From the NCBI RefSeq assembly GCF_947496485.1, contig NZ_CANMCZ010000002.1:494935-558934 (forward strand): a DNA stretch of 64,000 nt, in the 5' to 3' direction. The stretch's first letter is position 1. Each line of letters starts with the position of its first letter. Positions 45,166 through 55,665 of the stretch are shown piece by piece. A program made the position numbers and the translations under genes. The notes beneath the pieces are model-generated. The model was not told the origin of the DNA, did no database searches, and saw nothing but the letters and a program-made list of their open reading frames with translations. Origin of the DNA: an uncultured Winogradskyella sp. (GTDB lineage Bacteria; Bacteroidota; Bacteroidia; Flavobacteriales; Flavobacteriaceae).

Positions 45166-46491
45166 TTACTTCACCGCCTCATAATTGTCATCCCATTCTT
45201 TTGGTTTAGGGTCATCGTGCAGCTTCCCAAGGGATTTGGCTACAATCATAGAAACTGTGGCATCACCAGTAACATTGACTACTGTTCTGCACATATCCAA
45301 TGGCCTGTCTACTGCAAAAATTAAGGCTAAGCCAATTGGCAATAACTCAGCAGGAAATCCAATTGATTCTAACACAATAACCAACATTACCATACCTGCA
45401 CTTGGCACAGCAGCACTACCTATTGAAGCTAAAAGCGCTGTTAAAACAATAATTAACTGATTCGTAAAAGTTAATCCTTCTGGCCAGATCACTTGCATTA
45501 TAAATACAGCTGCAATACCTTGATATAAACTTGTACCATCCATATTAACGGTTGCACCAACAGGTAGCACAAAACCAGAAACTTCTTTATCTACGCCCAA
45601 ATGCTCTTCTACGCGTTCCATAGTTACAGGTAATGTTGCGGCACTACTACTGGTAGAAAACGCTAATAATTGTGCTGGACTCAGCTTATTTAAAAACCAA
45701 AGTGGTGATTTTTTGGTAACAAATTTTATCAAAAGCATATAGAAACCAATCATTAAAATAAGACCACCAACAACACATAACGCATATTGTACTAATTTGA
45801 GTAATATTTCGGTATCATCAAATGCAATGATCACATTTGCCATTAAAGCGAAGACAGCATATGGAGCAAAGAGCATGATTAAATCCACCATTTTCATTAT
45901 GACTTCATTAAGCGAATCAAAAAAGTCTATTAATGGTTTCGCTTTCTTTTCTCCAATAAGTAGCAAGCATATACCAACTAATAAAGCAAAACAGATAACC
46001 TGTAGCATTTTAGCTTCTCCCATAGCTTGAAAAATATTACTAGGAAATATATCAACCAAAGCTTGTAAAGGTCCAGCATCTTTTTGTGCGGTAGCTTTCG
46101 CTAATTTGTCGGTAACACCAGCATCATTTTCATATTTTAATTTAATCTTTTCGATGGTTTCTTGTGGCATACCTGTGCCTGGTTTTACAAAATTAACTAT
46201 AGATAAGCCAATGACAATTGCTACGACTGTTGTCCCAACATAAATGGCAATAGTCCGTAAGCCCATACTTTTAATTTTAGAAATATCCTTTAAGTCTGAA
46301 ATTCCTTTGATTAAAGATGCTAAGATTAATGGAACTGCAATTAGCTTCAGAAGATTAATAAATATGGTTCCGAAAGGTGCGATCCAATCCGTTACAAATT
46401 GCTGACCTGAAAAGGAGTTCATTATAAAACCAAAAATGATTCCGAGAACCATTCCAATAATAATTTTCCAATGTAATGCTAGTTTTTTCAT
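45166..46491 (-). CDS. Dicarboxylate/amino acid:cation symporter (DAACS family)
   Basis: 441 residues with about eight membrane helices and the family core AFSTSSSAATLPVTMERVEE (serine-rich re-entrant loop), GATVNMDGTSLYQGIAAVF and a late DRPLDMCRTVVNVTGDA. Length and motifs match GltP/GltT transporters of glutamate, aspartate or C4-dicarboxylates with H+ or Na+. The exact substrate is not determined by sequence alone. Confidence 0.92.
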   Translation of the reverse strand: MKKLALHWKIIIGMVLGIIFGFIMNSFSGQQFVTDWIAPFGTIFINLLKLIAVPLILASLIKGISDLKDISKIKSMGLRTIAIYVGTTVVAIVIGLSIVNFVKPGTGMPQETIEKIKLKYENDAGVTDKLAKATAQKDAGPLQALVDIFPSNIFQAMGEAKMLQVICFALLVGICLLLIGEKKAKPLIDFFDSLNEVIMKMVDLIMLFAPYAVFALMANVIIAFDDTEILLKLVQYALCVVGGLILMIGFYMLLIKFVTKKSPLWFLNKLSPAQLLAFSTSSSAATLPVTMERVEEHLGVDKEVSGFVLPVGATVNMDGTSLYQGIAAVFIMQVIWPEGLTFTNQLIIVLTALLASIGSAAVPSAGMVMLVIVLESIGFPAELLPIGLALIFAVDRPLDMCRTVVNVTGDATVSMIVAKSLGKLHDDPKPKEWDDNYEAVK

Positions 46492-46539
46492 CCTTTTTTT
46501 CTTTTCTTTTTGTATTCTAGGGTCAAAATCAATAAAATT

Positions 46540-47043
46540 CTATCCTAATTTTTCACTAATCCACTTTCTGTAATTTAAAACGATTAGGCCTAGAATGAGA
46601 AAAATAATTTCAATATAAAATTCCCTTTCATTATATAGGTCTAAAGAAAATGGTCCAGATGATTCATATGATACATTATATTTAAAGTACATAAATGCTT
46701 CATATAAGACTTTTGGTGTACTTGATAAGATAAATATTAATCCAATAATTGCACAAGCTATCTCAATGATATATTTAGACTCTACATTTGAAAAATTAAA
46801 ACTATCAGAATCGAATCCTTGATCTAATTTGAAAAACCCTATTATTTTATCAGGCCTATTCAAGATAGCAATAACAAATAGAACAAAAATCATAATTACA
46901 ATCAATAATACAATAGCCATCTCGATAGAGAATTCATAACCTGTTATAAAAAACAGATTTGCCATAACAGGCACTATACCAAAACATATGACGAATAAAG
47001 CGGTGAGTTTGATTACAATTCTAAAAAAATCCTTTGGACTCAT
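46540..47043 (-). CDS. Membrane protein, unknown function
   Basis: 167 residues from the ATG at 47043. A start 33 bp further upstream would run into aroC. Four predicted membrane helices (about 8-30, 38-60, 90-110, 140-155), with a short soluble loop after helix 2. It starts 1 bp after the aroC stop and is probably co-transcribed. No family recognised. Confidence 0.65.
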   Translation of the reverse strand: MSPKDFFRIVIKLTALFVICFGIVPVMANLFFITGYEFSIEMAIVLLIVIMIFVLFVIAILNRPDKIIGFFKLDQGFDSDSFNFSNVESKYIIEIACAIIGLIFILSSTPKVLYEAFMYFKYNVSYESSGPFSLDLYNEREFYIEIIFLILGLIVLNYRKWISEKLG

Positions 47044-47044
47044 A

Positions 47045-48109
47045 TTATAATCTACTAACTCTATCCAACAAAACATAATCTGCTAAAACCAATGCTGCCA
47101 TAGCCTCAACAATTGGCACTGCTCTTGGTACTACGCAAGGATCATGTCTTCCTTTACCTTGCATTTCTACGATATTCCCAGAACTATCTAAAGCATCTTG
47201 TTTTTGAATCACTGTTGCGACTGGTTTAAAAGCAACTCTAAAGTAAATATCCATTCCATTACTGATACCTCCTTGTACTCCACCCGATAAATTGGTTTTT
47301 GTACTTCCATCTTCGTTGAACAAATCGTTATGCTCACTTCCTTTCATTCTTGCACCACAAAATCCACTTCCGTATTCAAATCCCTTTACTGCATTTATAG
47401 AAAGCATTGCTTTTCCGAGTTCTGCATGTAATTTATCAAAAACAGGTTCGCCTAAACCTACAGGGACATTTTGTAATACACATGTAATTGTACCGCCAAT
47501 TGTGTCTCCTTGCTTTTTAATCTCTTGAACTTTAGAAATCATCTGCTCTGCTGTGGCTTCATCAGGACAGCGAATAACATTAGATTCTATCTTTGAAAAA
47601 TCTAAATCTTGGTATGGTTTATCAAGAAAAACATCACCTACAGAAGATGTAAATGCATTTATTTTAATAGAAGCTAACAGTTGCTTTGCTATAGCGCCTG
47701 CAACAACTCTAGATGCAGTTTCGCGTGCAGAGCTTCGTCCACCACCTCTGTAATCTCTAACACCGTATTTTTTGTCGTAAGTATAGTCCGCATGACTCGG
47801 ACGATATACGTTCTTAATATGAGAGTAATCCTTTGATTTTTGATTGGTATTGTGAATAGCAAACCCAATTGGAGTTCCTGTTGTTACACCTTCAAAAATA
47901 CCCGAATAGAACTCTACGGTATCTGGTTCTTTTCGTTGTGTAACAATTTTAGACTGACCAGGTTTGCGTCTATTTAATTCATTTTGAATAGCTTCTAAAT
48001 CGAGTTTTAATCCTGAAGGACAACCTTCGATAACACCACCAATTGCGACTCCATGAGACTCACCAAATGTTGTGAGCTTAAATAATTTTCCGAAGGAATT
48101 TCCTGCCAT
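47045..48109 (-). CDS. aroC: Chorismate synthase
   Basis: 354 residues. Family signatures are intact: [19 protein letters not shown] near the N-terminus, [19 protein letters not shown] (FMN and substrate site) and [20 protein letters not shown]. It converts EPSP to chorismate in the last step of the shikimate pathway. A small membrane protein gene follows within 1 bp. Confidence 0.97.
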   Translation of the reverse strand: MAGNSFGKLFKLTTFGESHGVAIGGVIEGCPSGLKLDLEAIQNELNRRKPGQSKIVTQRKEPDTVEFYSGIFEGVTTGTPIGFAIHNTNQKSKDYSHIKNVYRPSHADYTYDKKYGVRDYRGGGRSSARETASRVVAGAIAKQLLASIKINAFTSSVGDVFLDKPYQDLDFSKIESNVIRCPDEATAEQMISKVQEIKKQGDTIGGTITCVLQNVPVGLGEPVFDKLHAELGKAMLSINAVKGFEYGSGFCGARMKGSEHNDLFNEDGSTKTNLSGGVQGGISNGMDIYFRVAFKPVATVIQKQDALDSSGNIVEMQGKGRHDPCVVPRAVPIVEAMAALVLADYVLLDRVSRL

Positions 48110-48157
48110 TAAACAATATTTTATGCTAATGTAATTGTATTATTAGAAAAAAGGAAA

Positions 48158-51076
48158 TCAAATTAAAGCTTCTTTTAGAATAGTTATAGGATGCTTGGCT
48201 ATTTTGCTTGTACCATCCTTTATTTGATGTCTACAACTTGTTCCGTTTGCAGAAATTATAGTGTCTTCTGAAGCTTTTCTAATTGCAGGAAACAACGTTT
48301 GTTCACCAATTTGCATACTTATATCATAATGTTCTTTTTCATAACCAAAACTACCAGCCATGCCACAGCAGCCACTAGGAATGATTGTTACATTATAATT
48401 TTTAGGTAGATTCAATACATCAAAGCTAGATTTTTGGTTTGATAATGCTTTTTGATGGCAATGGCCATGGAATTTAATAGACTTTGCTTCTTTAGTGAAT
48501 TGCTCTGAGGTAATATGACCCAATTCAATTTCTTGCTGAATAAATTCTTCTATTAAAAATGTATGTTTAGCAATAGATTTTGCAGCATCTATATCGTCTG
48601 CTAATCTTAGGTATTCATCTTTAAATGTGAGTATCGCTGAAGGTTCAATTCCGATTAAAACACTATCAGAATCTAACTTTCCTTTAAAGTAATTTACGTT
48701 GGTATTAGCAATTACTTTCGCTTCTTCTAAAAATCCTTTAGACAAAAAACTTCTTCCACTTTCTAAATCACTTATTACAAATACATTATATCTTAATTTA
48801 TCAAGTAATAGTTTAGAGTCTAGCGCAATATCAGATTCTAAATAATTAATGAATTCATCTACAAATAAATAAACCGTTTTTATCGCTTTTATATTCTGAT
48901 TTCCCGTTTCAACTTTCGAATCAATTTTAGAAAAAGGTTTAGATATTTCTGGAAAGCTTCGCTTAGAATGGATACCTAAAGCTAACTTCATATAGCCAGA
49001 AATAAATTTAGTCTGAAACAATCCATTAAAAAGCTTAGGAAAGCTTGAAGCTATTTTATTATACTTCGTAGAATTGGCAAAAAACTTATCCTTAAACTTA
49101 AAACCATTTGCTTTTTGATATTGGTACTGAAATTCAGCCTTTAAGCTTGCAACATCAACACTACTCGGACATTCGCTAGCACAAGCTTTACAGCTTAAGC
49201 ATAAGTCGAAAACATCTTTTAGTTCTTCATGATTAAACTTATTTGCTTTATCAGAATTGGTTAAATACTCACGTAAGGCGTTTGCTCTTGCTCTCGTGGT
49301 ATCTTTTTCATTTCGAGTCGCTCTATAGCTTGGACACATTGTTCCACCAAACTCTGGTAATTTTCTACAATCACCAGAACCATTACACTTTTCTGCTTCT
49401 CGCAAAATTCCCTGAGCGCTAGAAAAATCTAAAAGTGTCTCTATCTCTGGTTCATCTCTATCAACTTCATATCGTAAATTTTTGTCCATAGGATAAGACG
49501 CTACAATCTTCCCTGGATTAAAAATAGTATCAGGATCAAAAGCTGATTTTATTCGCTTTAAAATTTCATAATGAGCATCACCAATCATCATTGGTATAAA
49601 CTCAGATCGCACAATACCATCACCATGTTCGCCAGACATTGAGCCTTTATAAGTCTTTACTAACTTGGAAACCTCAGTTGTAATTTCTCTAAAGAGCTTT
49701 ACATCTTCAGATTGTTTTAAATCTAATATTGGTCTAAGGTGCAGTTCTCCTGCACCAGCATGTGCGTAATAGACTGCATTTTGATTGTAGGACTTCATTA
49801 AAGCTGTAAATTCCGTAATGTAGCTTTCTAAATCGTCTAAGGCTACTGCTGTATCTTCAATACAAGCTACTGCCTTTTTGTCTCCTATAATATTACCTAG
49901 TAAACCTAAACCTGCTTTTCTCAACTCCAAAGCTTTGTCGATAGCTTCATTTTTTAAAACAGGATAAGCATAGCTTATGTTAGAGTTTTCAACCGTTTGC
50001 AAAAACCCTTCAATTTGAGATTGAAGTGCTTCATCAGTTCCAGCTTTTAACTCGCACATTAAAATGGCCGCAGGATGCCCTTTAATAAATTGTCTATTTT
50101 CTTGCTGTGTTTTATTATGCTCAGTAAGATTTAAAATGGTATCATCCATCATTTCACAAGTATACAAGTTGTGCTGCATCACAGTTGTAACGGACTTTAA
50201 ACACTTTTCAATACTTTCAAAATGAAGTGCAACCATAGCACTTTTACCTGGTGGCAAGGCATCTAATTGCAATGTAATCTCAGTTGTAAACGCAAGAGTT
50301 CCTTCACTTCCTGCCAAAAGTTGGCACATATTGAATTTAGAATCCGAATCTGAAAAAATTTCAGATTTAATCAATTCATCAATAGCATAACCTGTATTTC
50401 TTCTGTGTATTTCTGGTTTTGGAAAATTATCTTGTATCTGTTTCTGAACGCTTTCAGGTTTTAATTCATTATATATGGTCTGATAAATTTTTCCTTCAAG
50501 GTTATCTAATCTTAATTTTTGTTGAAACGCTTCAATAGACAAATTCGAGAATTCTACTTCACTTCCATCACTCAACAATGTTTTTAAGCTCAAAACCTTA
50601 TCGCGAGTCACTCCATATTGAATTGATGTTGTACCTGAAGAATTATTACCAACCATACCGCCCATCATACAACGGTTAGAGGTTGACGTATTTGGTCCAA
50701 AAAATAATCCAAAAGGTTTTAGGTAATTATTAAGCTCATCTCTTACTACACCAGGTTGAACAGTTACAGTTTTTTCAGATTCATTTATGTCTAATATTCT
50801 TGTAAAATATTTAGAAACATCAACCACAATGCCTTCGCCAACACATTGACCTGCCAAAGACGTACCTGCTGTTCGTGGTATCAAAGATGTATTATTGGTT
50901 TTTGCAAACTCAATTAATAGCTTAATATCTTGCCTATCTTTAGGCAAAGCAACAGCCAAAGGTAATTTTCTATACACAGAAGCATCTGTAGCATAGAGTT
51001 TTAACATTAAGTCATCATCGCAAAGTTCACCTTTTAGATTGGTTTTTAAATGATTTAAAGCTTTATTATGACTCAT
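48158..51076 (-). CDS. FAD-linked oxidase fused to Fe-S/CCG domains (D-lactate dehydrogenase/GlpC-like)
   Basis: 972 residues. The N-terminal FAD-binding PCMH domain (IPRTAGTSLAGQCVGEG, MMGGMVGNNSSGT) and FAD-oxidase C domain (about 240-520, HGDGIVRSEFIP) are followed by a ferredoxin-like part with CNGSGDCRK and CLSCKACASECP, and CCG-type segments (GHCHQKALS, PSGCCGMAGSFG). This fused form resembles Dld-II/YdiJ-type D-2-hydroxyacid dehydrogenases that pass electrons to quinone. D-lactate is the most likely substrate but other 2-hydroxyacids are possible. Confidence 0.88.
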   Translation of the reverse strand: MSHNKALNHLKTNLKGELCDDDLMLKLYATDASVYRKLPLAVALPKDRQDIKLLIEFAKTNNTSLIPRTAGTSLAGQCVGEGIVVDVSKYFTRILDINESEKTVTVQPGVVRDELNNYLKPFGLFFGPNTSTSNRCMMGGMVGNNSSGTTSIQYGVTRDKVLSLKTLLSDGSEVEFSNLSIEAFQQKLRLDNLEGKIYQTIYNELKPESVQKQIQDNFPKPEIHRRNTGYAIDELIKSEIFSDSDSKFNMCQLLAGSEGTLAFTTEITLQLDALPPGKSAMVALHFESIEKCLKSVTTVMQHNLYTCEMMDDTILNLTEHNKTQQENRQFIKGHPAAILMCELKAGTDEALQSQIEGFLQTVENSNISYAYPVLKNEAIDKALELRKAGLGLLGNIIGDKKAVACIEDTAVALDDLESYITEFTALMKSYNQNAVYYAHAGAGELHLRPILDLKQSEDVKLFREITTEVSKLVKTYKGSMSGEHGDGIVRSEFIPMMIGDAHYEILKRIKSAFDPDTIFNPGKIVASYPMDKNLRYEVDRDEPEIETLLDFSSAQGILREAEKCNGSGDCRKLPEFGGTMCPSYRATRNEKDTTRARANALREYLTNSDKANKFNHEELKDVFDLCLSCKACASECPSSVDVASLKAEFQYQYQKANGFKFKDKFFANSTKYNKIASSFPKLFNGLFQTKFISGYMKLALGIHSKRSFPEISKPFSKIDSKVETGNQNIKAIKTVYLFVDEFINYLESDIALDSKLLLDKLRYNVFVISDLESGRSFLSKGFLEEAKVIANTNVNYFKGKLDSDSVLIGIEPSAILTFKDEYLRLADDIDAAKSIAKHTFLIEEFIQQEIELGHITSEQFTKEAKSIKFHGHCHQKALSNQKSSFDVLNLPKNYNVTIIPSGCCGMAGSFGYEKEHYDISMQIGEQTLFPAIRKASEDTIISANGTSCRHQIKDGTSKIAKHPITILKEALI

Positions 51077-51138
51077 TAAGGTGGATAAATATGTTTATAA
51101 AACTATAAAGAAATCTAATATAAAATATGTTTTGGCGT

Positions 51139-51146
51139 TATTTTTG
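51139..51146 (+). promoter_or_regulatory. Candidate -7 element for the beta-barrel gene
   Basis: TATTTTTG matches TAnnTTTG, 35 bp before the ATG at 51182; the -33 element is unclear. Confidence 0.4.
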
Positions 51147-51181
51147 CAAACAATATTGAAATCAATAAAAAACGTAATACA

Positions 51182-51658
51182 ATGAAAAAATTAATTTTAA
51201 CAAGTTTTGCAGTTTTTGCAAGTTTTGCATTTATGAATGCACAAAATATAGCAGACAATGCTATTGGTTTAAGAATTGGTGATAATGATGGTTTAGGAAC
51301 AGAAATATCATATCAACGTGCTCTTGGTGACAATAATCGATTAGAAGTAGATTTAGGATGGAGAAGTAGAAGTTCTATAAATGCTTTCCAACTTACTGGT
51401 CTCTACCAATGGGTTTGGCAATTAGATGGAGACTTTAATTGGTATGCTGGTGTTGGTGGTGGTGTTGGATCTGTTAGTTTTGACAACAGCAATATCGATA
51501 GTGAAACCTTTATATTTGCAGCTGGAGATATTGGTATTGAATACAGTTTTGATTTTCCATTACTACTTTCTTTAGATTTTAGACCAGAATTTGGTTTTGG
51601 AGATTATAGAGATGATTTAGATTTTGATATTGCCCTTGGTGTTAGATATCAATTCTAA
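51182..51658 (+). CDS. Outer-membrane beta-barrel protein
   Basis: 158 residues with a signal peptide (1-20, FAFMNAQ) and alternating beta strands of an eight-stranded OmpA/OmpW-like barrel (NRLEVDLGWRSRSS, FNWYAGVGGGVGSVSF, LLLSLDFRPEFGFGDY). It ends in the aromatic residue F (GVRYQF), the usual C-terminal signal for outer-membrane insertion. Small porin or structural protein; no specific role shown. Confidence 0.85.
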   Translation: MKKLILTSFAVFASFAFMNAQNIADNAIGLRIGDNDGLGTEISYQRALGDNNRLEVDLGWRSRSSINAFQLTGLYQWVWQLDGDFNWYAGVGGGVGSVSFDNSNIDSETFIFAAGDIGIEYSFDFPLLLSLDFRPEFGFGDYRDDLDFDIALGVRYQF

Positions 51659-51685
51659 TAATTGAAACAAATATTTAATGTATAG

Positions 51686-51712
51686 ACCACCTTTTTATAG
51701 GGTGGTTTTTTT
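51686..51712 (+). terminator. Terminator after the beta-barrel gene
   Basis: Stem ACCACC (51686-51691) with GGTGGT (51701-51706) followed by a run of T. Short but well placed, 28 bp after the stop. Confidence 0.75.
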
Positions 51713-51724
51713 ATCTTCGGATTT

Positions 51725-53437
51725 ATGAATAAGATTGCTATTATTGGCTTAGGACCACGTGGTTTATATGCGCTAGAAATGCTGATACAAGCGCTATCAC
51801 TTTCTAATAATGAAATAGAAATTTACGTTTTTGAAGAATCTAACGAGCCTGGCTCAGGATCAGTCTGGTTTACAGATCAACCTGACTCTAATTGGATGAA
51901 CATTACTGAGCGCGCTTTAGAAGGCTTAAAATTAAGACCAAGAATCAACTATGCTAACATAGGCATAGACGAATTTCCATCTTACCACGAATGGGCTGAC
52001 TTTTCACAAACTTCTATGGTACCTGATGTATTTCCACCAAGAAATCAATTGGGAAAATATCTCAAAGATCGCTTTGAAACGTTGCGAAACGCACTTCAAA
52101 GGCTTGATTCTTTTAAAACTATTAATCAAAAAGTAAAGCAGATAAATTTTGAGAACAACTTATGTTCAATACAAGTAGGTGATGATACATTATATTTTGA
52201 CGATGTGCTTTTAACTATAGGTCACCAACTAACTAAGGTGTCTGATCAATTAGCAGAATGGACATCTTATGCCAAAAACAAAAAATCATTGTATGTTTTT
52301 GAAGACCTCTACCCTGTTAAACAATTTGCAGAACTAAGAAACAAAACCAATATTACTATTGGTATTAGAGGCTTTGGCCTAGCCATGATTGATGCGATGC
52401 GCTACCTCGCCATTAATGATTTTGGTAACTTTAAAGTTGTAGACAATACAACCTTAAAAAGTGTTTATTATAAGGTAAATCAGCAAAACTTAAAGCTGAT
52501 TCCGTTTTCTTTAGATGGTTTACCATTAGGACCAAAACCCATTAATGAACATATTGATAATCTTTATAAACCTACAACCAGCGAATTAAACACATTTAGC
52601 ACTATAGTACAAGCTGTAGCGCAGAAAAAATCTACTGTTAACGACATCTCCTTTCTAATAGAACCAATCGCAAAAATTGCAGCTCGTGTATTTATTGATT
52701 TAAAAGAAAAGGCCGTTAAGCATGAATATAATTCCTCAGAGATTGAACATATTATTTTCAAATTTCTAGACTCAGAAGCATACGATCATTTATTATTGCA
52801 GGATCAAAGTGTTACTACTTATGAGCTCATTGAAAATTACATTGCAATGGCACTGGGCAAGTCTCCTGCTAGCTTAGATTATTGTGTTTGGCAGGTTTGG
52901 CGTCATTGTCAGCCATCTCTGTATAAGTCTTTTTCTCATGCTAAAGTAAAAGATGAAATAGTAGAATCTGTTATTAATTTAGATGAACGCAGTAAACGCT
53001 TTTCTTATGGACCACCAGTTGAAAGTATGCAACAAATACTTGCTTTAGTAGATGCTGATATCTTGAGTTTAGATTTCACTAAAGATCCAGAAATAGAATT
53101 GAGCGATAACGGTTGGAAATTGACCAATAATAAAAACCAGACTATAACAACAACGGTTATGATTAATAGCGTTTTGGATGCACCGAAATTGCTAAATGTT
53201 AAATCGAAAATTATAAAAACATTGCTTCAAGACGATGTTATTCAACCTATTCATTCTAAACTCGGTATCGAAACGACTGAAGACGGTTATGTTGTGACGC
53301 AAGAAAACGTAGATAAGCTTAATCTGGCCATTTTAGGGCGATTAGCAAAAGGTAGTGTTATTGGTGTTGATGCAATTTTAGAATGTTTTGGTCCGCGTAT
53401 TGAAACTTGGTCTAAAGCATATGTAGATAAGCTCTAA
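51725..53437 (+). CDS. FAD/NAD(P)-binding protein (lysine/ornithine N-monooxygenase-like fold)
   Basis: 570 residues. The N-terminal dinucleotide-binding motif is unusual, IAIIGLGPRGLYALEML (GxGPRG), which is typical of the FAD-NAD(P)-binding family PF13454. GSGSVWFTDQPDSNWMNI and LTIGHQLTK follow. Members of this family include putative oxidoreductases next to peptide or natural-product genes. Substrate unknown. Its end nearly touches the convergent DNA-repair gene (3 bp apart). Confidence 0.8.
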   Translation: MNKIAIIGLGPRGLYALEMLIQALSLSNNEIEIYVFEESNEPGSGSVWFTDQPDSNWMNITERALEGLKLRPRINYANIGIDEFPSYHEWADFSQTSMVPDVFPPRNQLGKYLKDRFETLRNALQRLDSFKTINQKVKQINFENNLCSIQVGDDTLYFDDVLLTIGHQLTKVSDQLAEWTSYAKNKKSLYVFEDLYPVKQFAELRNKTNITIGIRGFGLAMIDAMRYLAINDFGNFKVVDNTTLKSVYYKVNQQNLKLIPFSLDGLPLGPKPINEHIDNLYKPTTSELNTFSTIVQAVAQKKSTVNDISFLIEPIAKIAARVFIDLKEKAVKHEYNSSEIEHIIFKFLDSEAYDHLLLQDQSVTTYELIENYIAMALGKSPASLDYCVWQVWRHCQPSLYKSFSHAKVKDEIVESVINLDERSKRFSYGPPVESMQQILALVDADILSLDFTKDPEIELSDNGWKLTNNKNQTITTTVMINSVLDAPKLLNVKSKIIKTLLQDDVIQPIHSKLGIETTEDGYVVTQENVDKLNLAILGRLAKGSVIGVDAILECFGPRIETWSKAYVDKL

Positions 53438-53440
53438 ATT

Positions 53441-54211
53441 TTAATCAGGTTGTTTTTCGCTAAGATATTTCCAATAGCGTTTTGGTACATGACGCACGTG
53501 TAGCTTCATGTTTTTTCTGGATTTTATATTTGTAGCCTTAAAATAATCTTTCCATAGCTTTTGAAATTCAAACTCTTGGTCAGCAAAATAATCAGAATTG
53601 GTTTTAGTAAAATCAAAATTTGCTGGAAAATCCATATTGATAATATCAACGGTATCTAAATCATAGAATAAGCCATAGTGACGTTTTATATCATAAATGA
53701 CCCATTTTTGGTCAGCATAGCGACGTTTAAAATGTTTCAGAATTATTGGCAATACATTAAAATCTGGTTCTATACTGGCAAAATAGATACCATCTTTTGT
53801 CAGCCTAAAACGCACAAATGCTTCCATGCGATGCTTTTCTCGACCTACCATTTTAGCAATTTGAGCAATTTTTAAAACTGAAGGATGTGAGTAATCTTTA
53901 TCTGCATTTGTGTTTTCAAATGCATAGCGGATATAATCGAGTAATACATTTTCGACACCAGGCTTTTCGCTTAGAAATGCATAATATATGTGATAACTTC
54001 CTTGAGCTGATAGCTTTGATTTTAGGCCTTTCCACACACGATTTGCTTTAGCCTCTTCACTCATGATGGTTTCATTTTCGGAAAACATAGTTTCCTGAAC
54101 ATCAAATCCATTTCTAATACTAACGTCACCTATTTTATGCTCAAAAACATAAAAAACTGCGCTTAAGAATCCATCAAAAGTTCCATCGTATATTAAATTC
54201 TTCTTTTGCAT
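53441..54211 (-). CDS. TIGR03915-type putative DNA metabolism protein (DUF4130)
   Basis: 256 residues. Typical features include LIYDGTFDGFLSAVFYVFE at the start and a late KPERHVPKRYWKYL-like end (here VRHVPKRYWKYLSEKQPD). The family is always coupled to a radical SAM protein and is thought to act in DNA modification or repair; its precise function is unproven. Its ATG abuts the radical SAM gene's stop codon, so they form a two-gene operon. Confidence 0.88.
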   Translation of the reverse strand: MQKKNLIYDGTFDGFLSAVFYVFEHKIGDVSIRNGFDVQETMFSENETIMSEEAKANRVWKGLKSKLSAQGSYHIYYAFLSEKPGVENVLLDYIRYAFENTNADKDYSHPSVLKIAQIAKMVGREKHRMEAFVRFRLTKDGIYFASIEPDFNVLPIILKHFKRRYADQKWVIYDIKRHYGLFYDLDTVDIINMDFPANFDFTKTNSDYFADQEFEFQKLWKDYFKATNIKSRKNMKLHVRHVPKRYWKYLSEKQPD

Positions 54212-55474
54212 CTACCCAAATAAACTCAACTGATTGCTTAAACTTTTTCGGTATTTGCTCGTAGAATTCTGTAGAATAAAACCTTTAATTTTTTCAGAGG
54301 TTAAATCTCTTGTTTCAAACTGGTTGCTATCACATAGTATAAAATATTGCGCTCTGTTTAGTGCGATTCCGATTTTCTTTAGGTGTTCCCAATTTAATTT
54401 TCTAAATCGTCTAGCGTTCAAAATCTTATAGACCGACTGCATGCCTAATCCTGGTACTCTGGCAAGCATGCGTTTATCAGCGGTATTAATATCGATAGGA
54501 AACTCATGGAGATTGCGCAAGGCCCAGCTTAACTTAGGGTCGATATCCAAATCTAAATTCTGATGCTTATCATTTAATATTTCATTGACATTAAAACCAT
54601 AAAACCGCATTAACCAATCGGTTTGGTATAATCTGTTTTCACGTAGCATGGGAACATCACTCCCTATTTTCGGCAATCTCTCATCATAACTTATCGGAAC
54701 ATAGCCAGAATAATATACACGCTTTAGATTATAATTCTTGTAAAAATGATTAGAGGTTTGCATAATCTGAAAATCATTTTCACCACTAGCTCCAATAATC
54801 ATTTGAGTGCTCTGACCAGCTGGAGCATACTTTGGTGTACTTTTAATAATTTTTTTTTCAGATTTGTACTGAATGATTTCATTTTTCACCTTTACCATGG
54901 GCTTTATGAAATCTTCACGCTTTTTATCTGGAGCTAATTTTTTTAGACCAGATTCTGTAGGAATTTCAATATTTACACTCAGCCGATCGGCATACAAACC
55001 CGCTTCTCGCATCAACTCGTCTGATGCTCCTGGAATAGACTTAAGATGAATGTAGCCATTAAAGTTTTCTTCTAACCTCAATTTTTTTGCAACAGCCACT
55101 AAACGCTCCATGGTGTAATCGGCATTCTTAAAAATACCAGAACTGAGAAATAAACCTTCGATATAATTTCGTCTGTAGAAATTGATGGTTAAATCAACTA
55201 CCTCCTGTACTTTAAAAGCAGCACGCTTAATGTCGTTACTTTTTCTCGTCACACAATAAGCGCAATCGAAAATGCAATAGTTGGTTAGTAAAATTTTTAA
55301 TAGAGAAACACAGCGACCATCCTCTGTATACGAATGACAAATACCCATACCAGTGGCATCTCCTAATCCTTTATTAGTGTTAGCGCGTTTACTTCCACTT
55401 GAGGAACATGATACGTCGTATTTAGCCGCATCTGCTAAAATCTTAAGCTTTTCTTGAATTCTTTGAAATGACAA
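54212..55474 (-). CDS. TIGR03916-type radical SAM protein with C-terminal HhH domain
   Basis: 420 residues if translation starts at the TTG at 55474, giving the family-typical N-terminus MSFQRIQEKLKILADAAKYD. An alternative TTG at 55510 adds 12 residues; no ATG is available. The radical SAM cluster motif CIFDCAYC (CxxxCxxC) follows TNY. A SAM-radical TIM barrel covers about 40-310 and a helix-hairpin-helix region (DINTADKRMLARVPGLGMQ) the end. It is linked to the TIGR03915 protein. Radical chemistry on DNA is inferred from HhH and partner. Confidence 0.88.
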   Translation of the reverse strand: MSFQRIQEKLKILADAAKYDVSCSSSGSKRANTNKGLGDATGMGICHSYTEDGRCVSLLKILLTNYCIFDCAYCVTRKSNDIKRAAFKVQEVVDLTINFYRRNYIEGLFLSSGIFKNADYTMERLVAVAKKLRLEENFNGYIHLKSIPGASDELMREAGLYADRLSVNIEIPTESGLKKLAPDKKREDFIKPMVKVKNEIIQYKSEKKIIKSTPKYAPAGQSTQMIIGASGENDFQIMQTSNHFYKNYNLKRVYYSGYVPISYDERLPKIGSDVPMLRENRLYQTDWLMRFYGFNVNEILNDKHQNLDLDIDPKLSWALRNLHEFPIDINTADKRMLARVPGLGMQSVYKILNARRFRKLNWEHLKKIGIALNRAQYFILCDSNQFETRDLTSEKIKGFILQNSTSKYRKSLSNQLSLFG

Positions 55475-55629
55475 TTTGGGATAAATTTTTGTTTGAATTT
55501 TAAAATTCAAAAATACTATTAATTATAGCTATTTATTGCTACTATTTATAGTAATTAATGTTAAATGCATATCTTTTAAAAACATAAATCACTTTTTATG
55601 AGTTAGAGTATAAGCCACAAAATTTATGT

Positions 55630-55637
55630 AATTTTGC
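55630..55637 (+). promoter_or_regulatory. Candidate -7 element for gcvT
   Basis: TAATTTTG fits TAnnTTTG, about 29 bp before the start codon at 55666. Confidence 0.4.
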
Positions 55638-55665
55638 ACATCTTAAAAATTAAAAATCGTTATTA

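Noticed and set aside
45185..46030. Plus-strand ORFs of 77-91 codons
   Set aside because: Antisense to the transporter gene; serine/isoleucine-rich shadow translation.
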